Assembly: GCA_948766235.1 (NCBI GenBank)
Contig: CAQCFX010000050.1
Span: forward strand, 1-10,919
DNA length: 10,919 bases
Reading direction: 5' to 3'
Origin: an uncultured Oscillospiraceae bacterium
GTDB lineage: Bacteria; Bacillota; Clostridia; Oscillospirales; Oscillospiraceae
Shown one piece after another: positions 6,144 to 10,919 of this stretch. A model generated the notes under the pieces. The model saw nothing but the letters and a program-made list of their open reading frames with translations, was not told where the DNA came from and did not search any database. The translations under genes and the position numbers were made by a program. Position 1 is the first letter of the stretch, and each line of letters starts with the position of its first letter.

Positions 6144-6296
6144 TCAGCCTTTCTTGTTCTTGCGCAGTTCTCGGACTACATTGACGATGATATAGAGCAG
6201 ATATCCAAGGAAGATAATGCCGATGGGGACAAATATAAAGAGAATAAGCAAATGGCCGATTATAAAATCAACCGCCTGTCCCACAAGCGTGCCCAC
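6144..6296 (-). CDS. Single-pass small membrane protein, 50 residues
   Basis: This short gene is easily missed by length cut-offs. It starts with GTG at 6296, 8 nt after a strong GGGAGG site (6305-6310), and ends with TGA at 6144, 4 nt before the acetyltransferase ATG. The product begins VGTLVGQAVDFIIG (the first residue is fMet in practice). It has a long hydrophobic stretch at about 11-41, enough for one long or two short helices, and ends in a basic tail, VVRELRKNKKG. The charge bias puts the C-terminus in the cytoplasm. No family is recognised. Support comes from the good ribosome binding site, the membrane-protein composition, the basic tail and the 4-nt spacing. It is the first gene after the nfnB terminator and so heads the lspA cluster. 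Confidence 0.72.
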   Translation of the reverse strand: MGTLVGQAVDFIIGHLLILFIFVPIGIIFLGYLLYIIVNVVRELRKNKKG

Positions 6297-6310
6297 TCAA
6301 ACCGCCTCCC

Positions 6311-6347
6311 AAAAAATAACTGCCGGGGTATAGACCCTGGCAGTTAT
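6311..6347 (-). terminator. Intrinsic terminator of nfnAB
   Basis: The minus-strand transcript forms a 14-bp stem, ATAACTGCCAGGGT / ACCCCGGCAGTTAT, with a CTAT tetraloop and one internal C-A mismatch, followed directly by a run of U (6316-6311, partly shared with the stem end). It starts only a few bases after the nfnB stop codon at 6352. The next gene's ribosome binding site begins right after the U-run, so that gene either depends on read-through or has a promoter I could not identify. Confidence 0.85.
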
Positions 6348-6351
6348 TATA

Positions 6352-7773
6352 TCACAGCTTTTCCTGTTTGGAAAGGGCCTGGTCGATGGCCTTCGCCGCG
6401 GTCTTGCCCGCGCCCATGGCCAAAATCACCGTGGCCGCGCCGGTGACCGCGTCGCCCCCGGCGTACACGCCCTCCCGGCTGGTCAGGCCGTCCTCGCCGG
6501 CGATGATGCCGCCCCACTTCTCGGTGTCCAGCCCCTGGGTGGTGGACTTGATCAGGGGATTGGGGCTGGTGCCCAGGGCCATAATCACGCAGTCCAGCTC
6601 CATCTCAAACTCGCTGCCCTCCTTGATGATGGGCCGGCGGCGGCCCGATGCGTCCGGCTCGCCCAGCTCCATCTCCACGCAGCGGATGCCGCACACGGAG
6701 CCGTTTTTGGGGTCCCGCGGGTCGTCCGGGTTGTGGCAGCCCAGAATCTCCACCGGGTTGGTGAGGGTCTTGAAGATGATGCCCTCCTCCTTGGCGTGCT
6801 CCACCTCCTCGGCCCGGGCGGGCAGCTCGGCCTCAGAGCGGCGGTAGACGATGGTCACCTCGGCGCCCAGGCGCTTGGCGCACCGGGCCGCGTCCATGGC
6901 CACGTTGCCGCCGCCCACCACAGCCACCCGCGCCGCGTGCTGGATGGGGGTGTCTGCCCCGTCCCGGTAGGCTTTCATCAGGTTAATCCGGGTGAGAAAC
7001 TCGTTGGCGGAGTAGACCCCCTTCAAGTTTTCCCCCGGTATGTTCATAAATTTGGGCAGGCCCGCGCCGGTGCCGATGAACACCGCCTGGAAGCCCTGCT
7101 CCTCCTTCAGCTCGTCAATGGTGACCGACCGGCCCACGACCATGTTGGTCTCAATCTTCACGCCCAGCTCCTTGAGGGTGTCCACCTCCTTCTGGACAAT
7201 GGACTTGGGCAGGCGGAACTCGGGGATGCCGTACACCAGCACGCCGCCGGCCAGGTGGAGAGCCTCGAACACCGTCACGTCATAGCCCTTCTTGGCCAGG
7301 TCGCCCGCGCAGGTCAGCCCCGCCGGACCAGAGCCAATCACCGCCACCTTGTGGCCGTTGGGGGCGGGGCGCACGGGCTTTTCCGCGGCGTGGGCGTTGT
7401 GCCAGTCGGCCACAAAGCGCTCCAGACGGCCGATGGCCACGCTCTCCCCCTTGACGGCCCGGACACACCTGGCCTCGCACTGGTTTTCCTGGGGGCAGAC
7501 CCGGCCGCACACGGCGGGCAGGGCAGAATCCCTTGCGATGACCTGATAAGCGCCCTCAAAGTCGCCCTGGGCGGTTTTGGCGATGAAGTCGGGGATATTG
7601 ATCTGCACAGGGCAGCCGGAGGCGCAGGGGCGGTGCTTGCAGTTCAGGCAGCGCCTTGCCTCGTCCACGGCCTGCTGGGCGGTGTAGCCCAGGGCCACCT
7701 CGTCAAAGTTGCGGGAGCGGACCTGGGGGTCCTGATGGGGCATGGGGTTTTTATCTGCTCTCATGTTGGCCAT
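6352..7773 (-). CDS. nfnB: NfnB: large subunit of ferredoxin-NADP+ transhydrogenase (GltD-like)
   Basis: This is the NADPH-binding flavoprotein subunit of the cytoplasmic electron-bifurcating complex that couples NADH and reduced ferredoxin to NADP+ reduction. It is often labelled glutamate synthase small subunit. In the 473-residue product, the N-terminal iron-sulfur domain has CxxCxxxxCxxxC (C42, C45, C50, C54) and a second set, C89, C93, C99 and C103. The FAD loop is VIGSGPAGLT (145-154), the NADP(H) loop is VVGGGNVAMDAARCAKR (285-301), and the C-terminal flavin signature is GVYAGGDAVTGAATVILAMG (435-454). The frame opens upstream at 7830, but the ATG at 7773 has GGAGGTGG upstream and follows the nfnA stop after 1 nt. 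Adjacency to nfnA, and the absence of a glutamate synthase large subunit in the window, favour Nfn over GltD. Confidence 0.92.
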   Translation of the reverse strand: MANMRADKNPMPHQDPQVRSRNFDEVALGYTAQQAVDEARRCLNCKHRPCASGCPVQINIPDFIAKTAQGDFEGAYQVIARDSALPAVCGRVCPQENQCEARCVRAVKGESVAIGRLERFVADWHNAHAAEKPVRPAPNGHKVAVIGSGPAGLTCAGDLAKKGYDVTVFEALHLAGGVLVYGIPEFRLPKSIVQKEVDTLKELGVKIETNMVVGRSVTIDELKEEQGFQAVFIGTGAGLPKFMNIPGENLKGVYSANEFLTRINLMKAYRDGADTPIQHAARVAVVGGGNVAMDAARCAKRLGAEVTIVYRRSEAELPARAEEVEHAKEEGIIFKTLTNPVEILGCHNPDDPRDPKNGSVCGIRCVEMELGEPDASGRRRPIIKEGSEFEMELDCVIMALGTSPNPLIKSTTQGLDTEKWGGIIAGEDGLTSREGVYAGGDAVTGAATVILAMGAGKTAAKAIDQALSKQEKL

Positions 7774-7774
7774 C

Positions 7775-8617
7775 TCACTCCACCTCCCGCCGGAACAGAT
7801 TGCAGGCCGCGTCATGGGCGCGGCGCTCAAAATCCTTGTAAATCGCGCCGCGGATCATGGCCTCGTCGAAGTCCACCTGATGGCCGTCAAACTCCGGGCC
7901 GTCCACACAGGCGAATTTGGTCTGGCCGCCCACGGTGAGCCGGCAGCCGCCGCACATACCCGTGCCGTCAATCATAATGGGGTTCATGGACACCACGGTG
8001 GGGATATCGTACTGCTTGGTGAGCAGGGAGACAAATTTCATCATGGGGATGGGGCCGATGGCAATCACCCGGTCGTACTGAGCGCCCGCCTCAATCTGCT
8101 CCCTCAGCAGCTCGGTGACCAGAGCCTTGCGGCCGTAGGAGCCGTCGTCGGTGCCGATGAGCAGCTGGGCGGAGGCGGCGCGGAACTCCTCCTCCAAAAT
8201 CACCAGGTCCTTGGTGCGGAAGCCCACAATCAGGTCCACATGGCAGCCCGACTGGTGGAGCTTTTTGGCCACGGGATAGGCGATGGCGGTGCCCACGCCG
8301 CCCCCCACCACGGCCACGCGCTTGAGGCCCTCGGTCTCGGTGGCCCGGCCCAGGGGGCCCACAAAGTCCTGGAGGAAGTCTCCCTCCTCCTTGTGGTTGA
8401 GCTTTTCGGTGGTGGCGCCCACCACCTGGAAGATGACGGTGACGGCGTCCCTCTCCCGGTCAAAGTCGGCGATGGTCAGGGGGATGCGCTCGCCCTCCTC
8501 GTCCACCCGGAGGATGATAAACTGCCCCGGCTGGGCCTTGCGGGCCACGGCGGGGGCCTCCACCTCCATCAAGGTGACGGTGGGGTTGAGCGGGCGCTTG
8601 GTCAGGATTCGGTACAT
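7775..8617 (-). CDS. nfnA: NfnA: small subunit of ferredoxin-NADP+ transhydrogenase
   Basis: This is the NAD(H)-binding flavoprotein subunit of NfnAB, of the ferredoxin-NADP reductase and dihydroorotate dehydrogenase electron-transfer family. In the 280-residue product, the flavin motif RIPLTIADF is at 44-52, the nucleotide loop VVGGGVGTAIAYPVAKKL at 103-120, and the iron-sulfur segment DGTGMCGGCRLTVGG at 217-231 with C237. C222, C225 and C237 with D217 fit the three-Cys, one-Asp ligation of the [2Fe-2S] cluster described for Nfn complexes. The ATG at 8617 has AGAGGGG about 8 nt upstream; the frame continues to 8674, but that start would overlap the 5' leader hairpin. It is the first gene of the nfnAB unit, with its own promoter at 8678-8706. 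It may instead be labelled sulfide dehydrogenase subunit. Confidence 0.93.
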   Translation of the reverse strand: MYRILTKRPLNPTVTLMEVEAPAVARKAQPGQFIILRVDEEGERIPLTIADFDRERDAVTVIFQVVGATTEKLNHKEEGDFLQDFVGPLGRATETEGLKRVAVVGGGVGTAIAYPVAKKLHQSGCHVDLIVGFRTKDLVILEEEFRAASAQLLIGTDDGSYGRKALVTELLREQIEAGAQYDRVIAIGPIPMMKFVSLLTKQYDIPTVVSMNPIMIDGTGMCGGCRLTVGGQTKFACVDGPEFDGHQVDFDEAMIRGAIYKDFERRAHDAACNLFRREVE

Positions 8618-8651
8618 AGGCTTCCCCTCTTTTTGCAGTGTTTGAAACGCG

Positions 8652-8670
8652 GGAGCCCGCGGCGGGCTCC
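8652..8670 (-). promoter_or_regulatory. Hairpin at the predicted 5' end of the nfnAB transcript
   Basis: This is a perfect 8-bp GC-rich inverted repeat, ggagcccg / cgggctcc, with a 3-nt loop. The predicted transcription start (near 8671) would place it at the very 5' end of the mRNA, about 35 nt before the start codon and clear of the ribosome binding site. It could protect the 5' end. There is no U-run after it, so it is not an intrinsic terminator. Confidence 0.55.
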
Positions 8671-8677
8671 GCATTAT

Positions 8678-8706
8678 ATTTTAGCACGGCAAAGCGCCAG
8701 CGTCAA
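8678..8706 (-). promoter_or_regulatory. Housekeeping (sigma-A type) promoter of nfnAB
   Basis: On the minus strand TTGACG (8706-8701) is followed after exactly 17 bp by TAAAAT (8683-8678), with a TG one base before the -10 (extended -10). Five of six bases match the consensus in each box. This predicts a start near 8671 and a leader of about 54 nt before nfnA. An overlapping TATAAT at 8678-8673 is an alternative -10 but would have a poorly spaced -35. Confidence 0.72.
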
Positions 8707-8757
8707 TTTACGATTTCCCAAACAATCGGACAAAAAATGGGGATTTGCCGGGTTTTT

Positions 8758-8787
8758 GCATAGTTTTATCCCCGCCATGGCATACTG
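8758..8787 (+). promoter_or_regulatory. Sigma-G-type forespore promoter of the ger operon
   Basis: GCATA (8758-8762), exactly 18 bp, then CATACTG (8781-8787). The Bacillus subtilis sigma-G consensus is gHATR-N18-CATWHTA, so the -35 matches fully and the -10 matches six of seven. gerA-type operons are known sigma-G targets, made in the forespore. The predicted start lies near 8794, giving a very short leader that begins about at the ribosome binding site (AAGGAGG, up to 8800). Sigma-F has overlapping specificity and cannot be excluded. Confidence 0.72.
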
Positions 8788-8808
8788 GGGAAAAAGGAGG
8801 CGGGTCCA

Positions 8809-10329
8809 TTGGGTATTTTTGGCGCGAAAAAGCACACGCCGCCCCCCCATCCGCGGCAGGAGCCGCGCTACGACTGCCCGGTGACGGCGGACGCCGTCGC
8901 CGCCGTGTTTGAACGCTGCGCCGACTTCAACCGGCGCACGCTTTACCTGAACAACGACCCGGCGCGGCAGGTGGAGATGCTGTTCATCGCCGGACAGGTG
9001 CGCAACGAGCGGGCCTGCGACTACGTGCTGCGCCCCCTCACCCAGAACCAGGCCCTGCGGGAGTGCGCGGACATGGACGCGGCCTTCGACCTGATGGAGA
9101 AGGGCGGGCTGTACTCCCTGGTGGTGCAGAGCAGGGACACCGCGGACCAGGTGATATTCGACCTGATTGACGGCTCGGTGGCCCTGTTTTTCCCGGGGAA
9201 GGAGAGGGCGCTCACCCTGTCGGCGGGGACGGAGGAGAAGCGCTCCGTGTCCGACCCGGAAAACGAGCCGGACGTGAAGGGGGCCAGAGACGCATTTGTG
9301 GAGAGCCTGCGCACCAATACCTCTTTGGTGCGGCGGCGGTTCCGGGCGCCTGAGCTGAAAATCGAGGAGCAGGTGGTGGGGCGGCAGTCTCTCACGCCGG
9401 TGGACGTATTATATGTGGACGGGATTGCCGACCCGGATTTGGCGGCGCAGGTGAAGGCAAAGCTTTCGCAAATCGACATCGACGCGCTTTTGATGACGGG
9501 GAACCTGGAGCAGTACGTGGCGGACGAGAGCGGCACGGCCTTCCCGCTGACGGCCTATACCGAGCGGCCCGACCGGTTCTGCACGGGGCTTGCCGAGGGC
9601 CGGGTGGGGGTGATTGTGGACGGCATCCCCATGGGGTGGCTGTTCCCCGCCACCCTGGACAGCTTTTTCCGCACCGGCCAGGACCGCAGCACCAGCTGGG
9701 CGGTGGCCGGGGCGCTGAGCGTGCTGCGGTATGTGTGTATGCTCATCACCCTGTTTCTGCCGGGGCTGTACGCGGCGGCGGTGCTGTTTTATCCGGAGCT
9801 TATCCCGGTGAAGCTGGCCCTGTCCATCATCGCGGCCAAGGAGGACGTGCCCTTTTCCACCCTGACAGAGATACTGGTGATGCTGCTGGCCTTTGAGGTT
9901 TTGCAGGAGGCGGGGCTGCGCCTGCCCTCCTCCATCGGGCAGACGGTGTCCATTCTGGGCGGCCTGGTGGTGGGCTCGGCGGCGGTGGAGGCCAAGCTGG
10001 TGTCCCCCGCGGTGCTGGTGGTGGTGGCCATTGCGGGCATCGCCGGGTACACCGCCCCCAGCCAGGATTTTGCCGGGGCGCTGCGGCTGTGGCGGTTCGG
10101 CATCACCATCGCGGGAGGGCTGCTGGGACTGACGGGGCTGGTGCTGGCGGGCATGGCGCTGGTATACCGCCTGGCGGAGCTTTCCAGCCTGGGGGTGGCG
10201 TACCTCACCCCCTTTGCCTCCAACGCGGGGCGGCAGAAGGAGGGGCACACGGTGCTGCGCGAGCCGCTGCCCGACGTGAAAACCCGGCCGGACTACTTGA
10301 ACACGGAGAACAGGAGGAACCAGGGGTGA
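8809..10329 (+). CDS. gerA: Spore germination receptor A subunit (GerA family)
   Basis: This is the A subunit of a nutrient germinant receptor, expected in the spore inner membrane. The 506-residue product has the usual two-part layout. A large soluble N-terminal region (about 20-300) carries GARDAFVESLRTNTSLVRRR (158-177), the typical GerA segment, and GRVGVIVDGIPMGWLFPA (264-281). A C-terminal membrane region follows, with hydrophobic segments at about 303-330, 334-342, 353-368, 377-395, 399-416 and 430-455. It includes the family's LPGLYAAAVLFYPELIP (317-333) and the stretch around EAGLRLPSSIGQTVSILGG (367-385). The start is TTG at 8809, 8 nt after GGAGG, and no better in-frame start precedes it. 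The stop overlaps the next gene's GTG by 4 nt. The upstream sigma-G-like promoter fits forespore expression. The germinant is unknown, and assignment to a named receptor is not possible from this subunit alone. Confidence 0.94.
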   Translation: MGIFGAKKHTPPPHPRQEPRYDCPVTADAVAAVFERCADFNRRTLYLNNDPARQVEMLFIAGQVRNERACDYVLRPLTQNQALRECADMDAAFDLMEKGGLYSLVVQSRDTADQVIFDLIDGSVALFFPGKERALTLSAGTEEKRSVSDPENEPDVKGARDAFVESLRTNTSLVRRRFRAPELKIEEQVVGRQSLTPVDVLYVDGIADPDLAAQVKAKLSQIDIDALLMTGNLEQYVADESGTAFPLTAYTERPDRFCTGLAEGRVGVIVDGIPMGWLFPATLDSFFRTGQDRSTSWAVAGALSVLRYVCMLITLFLPGLYAAAVLFYPELIPVKLALSIIAAKEDVPFSTLTEILVMLLAFEVLQEAGLRLPSSIGQTVSILGGLVVGSAAVEAKLVSPAVLVVVAIAGIAGYTAPSQDFAGALRLWRFGITIAGGLLGLTGLVLAGMALVYRLAELSSLGVAYLTPFASNAGRQKEGHTVLREPLPDVKTRPDYLNTENRRNQG

Positions 10330-10883
10330 GAAAATGGCTGCTGGTGTGTATTGGCCTGGCGGTGCTGCTGGCGGGGTGGCGGCCCGCACCCAAGGAGCCG
10401 GAGGGGCTGGCCCTGGTGCGGGTTTTAGGGGTGGACGGACCGGGCCCGGTCACGCTGACGGCGGTGTGCGGCGGCGGCGACCAGGGAGACCAAAGCCGGG
10501 GGCGGTGCACAGGGGCGGATTTTGCCCAGGCGCTGAGCTGCCTGCCCTGGTCGGGCGAAAAGGAGCTGTCCCTCACCAGCGTGTCCTACCTGATTGTGGG
10601 GCGGGACGTGGATTTGGAGCAGGTGCTGCTGGGCGCGCTGCGCAATGAGGAGCTGGGGGCGGCGTGCACCGTCTGGCTGGCGGAGGAGGGGGCGGCGGCG
10701 CTGCTGGACGGCAGCCCGGACCCGGCCTCCGGCCTGGAGCTGCTGGAGCGGCGGGGCATTGAGGCGCCCACGGTGGTTCAGGCTCTGGCGGCGCTGTACG
10801 GCGGGGAGAGCGTGTCCCTGCCTCTGCTGGACGGGGAGGGACACGGGCTGATTGACTGGGAGGAGTGGAGGATGACGGCATGA
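10326..10883 (+). CDS. Short GerC-like germination protein lacking lipobox and C-terminal domain
   Basis: This 185-residue protein occupies the place of GerC in the operon. The start is GTG at 10326, overlapping the gerA stop by 4 nt, with AGGAGG about 9 nt upstream. It begins with a signal-like segment (RKWLLVCIGLAVLLAGW, 2-18). Then come LALVRVLGVDGPGPVTLTAV (28-47), resembling the first strands of GerC N-terminal domains, and LTSVSYLIVGRDV (83-95), also GerC-like. GerC proteins are normally lipoproteins of about 350-400 residues with a lipobox such as LxGC. Here the motif reads LAGW, so there is no lipidation cysteine, and the protein stops where the second domain would begin. The stop overlaps the next start by 4 nt, so the short form looks organised, not a random break. 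Family assignment is moderate, resting on position and weak motifs. Confidence 0.72.
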   Translation: MRKWLLVCIGLAVLLAGWRPAPKEPEGLALVRVLGVDGPGPVTLTAVCGGGDQGDQSRGRCTGADFAQALSCLPWSGEKELSLTSVSYLIVGRDVDLEQVLLGALRNEELGAACTVWLAEEGAAALLDGSPDPASGLELLERRGIEAPTVVQALAALYGGESVSLPLLDGEGHGLIDWEEWRMTA

Positions 10884-10919
10884 AAAGCGAGAAGCTGTCC
10901 GCCCGTCAGCTGCGGGTGG
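10880..10919 (+). CDS. gerB: Start of probable GerB-family germinant permease (cut by window edge)
   Basis: Only 13 codons are visible, MKSEKLSARQLRV, before the window ends. The ATG overlaps the preceding TGA by 4 nt and has GGAGG about 8 nt upstream. The K/E/K-[LI]-S-x-R-Q-L start resembles the N-terminus of GerB-type spore permeases of the amino acid transporter superfamily, and a B subunit is otherwise missing from this operon. The identity is inferred from those few residues and the context. The gene order would then be A-C-B instead of the A-B-C of the Bacillus subtilis gerA operon. Confidence 0.6.
   Translation, partial: MKSEKLSARQLRV

Noticed and set aside
5115..6155. Identical 13-nt string (atcagcctttctt) just upstream of both lspA (5115-5127) and the GNAT gene (6143-6155)
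   Set aside because: It mostly reflects the shared AAAGG-type ribosome site, and in the second case the end of the small membrane protein gene. It is too short to call a repeat.
6733..7938. Long plus-strand open frame of 401 codons opposite nfnB and nfnA
   Set aside because: It lies antisense to two genes with full cofactor motifs. Its translation is rich in His, Gly, Val and Leu without any domain, which is typical of the complement of high-GC coding sequence.
7742..8884. Plus-strand open frame of 380 codons spanning nfnA, the promoter region and the start of gerA
   Set aside because: It runs antisense through nfnA, over both promoters and out of frame into gerA. It has no motif or credible ribosome site.
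9409..10389. Minus-strand open frame of 326 codons opposite gerA
   Set aside because: The translation is a Gln/His/Arg/Pro-rich low-complexity product. The sense strand encodes a clear GerA protein.

Overview
The window looks like chromosomal DNA from a high-GC, anaerobic, spore-forming Clostridia species. The best guess is an Oscillospiraceae-type gut Firmicute. The reasons are strong GGAGG-type ribosome binding sites, GTG and TTG starts, a GerA-type spore germination operon behind a forespore-type (sigma-G) promoter, an NfnAB ferredoxin/NADPH transhydrogenase and a Firmicutes-type L-lactate dehydrogenase. The lineage is an inference; no rRNA or other phylogenetic marker is present. No mobile element, CRISPR array, tRNA or rRNA was seen.

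Layout. Everything from about 51 to 8617 is read leftward (minus strand). From about 8809 to the right edge, genes are read rightward. The divergent gap (8618-8808) holds a housekeeping-type promoter for nfnAB facing left and a sigma-G-like promoter for the ger operon facing right. Reading leftward: nfnA-nfnB (8617-6352) ends in a clear intrinsic terminator (about 6311-6347). Next comes a tightly packed cluster with gaps of 4 to 17 nt or overlaps: a 50-residue membrane protein (6296-6144), a GNAT acetyltransferase, a TmrB-like P-loop protein, signal peptidase II (lspA), an RluD-type pseudouridine synthase, a SAM methyltransferase and a 61-residue membrane protein. A lower-GC stretch follows with a six-helix membrane protein (2679-2095) and a terminator-like hairpin. 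Last come a secreted or membrane-anchored protein of unknown function (1893-1057) and L-lactate dehydrogenase (998-51).

Rightward, the germination operon is gerA, a short GerC-like gene, and the first 13 codons of a probable gerB permease cut by the window edge. Both junctions are 4-nt start/stop overlaps.

How the genes fit together. NfnAB and Ldh are two ways of balancing NADH, NADPH and ferredoxin in a fermenter, but they are in separate transcription units here. The lspA cluster mixes lipoprotein maturation, rRNA modification and a probable tunicamycin-resistance homologue. The ger genes would build a nutrient germinant receptor in the spore inner membrane.

The most unusual items are these. 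A 47-49 bp hairpin repeat occurs twice in direct orientation on either side of the secreted-protein gene, and one copy carries the ldh ribosome binding site inside its stem. There are two very small membrane proteins. The GerC-like protein lacks both the lipobox cysteine and the C-terminal half expected of GerC. Most of the window is ordinary core-genome content, and I do not see a convincing new multi-gene system.
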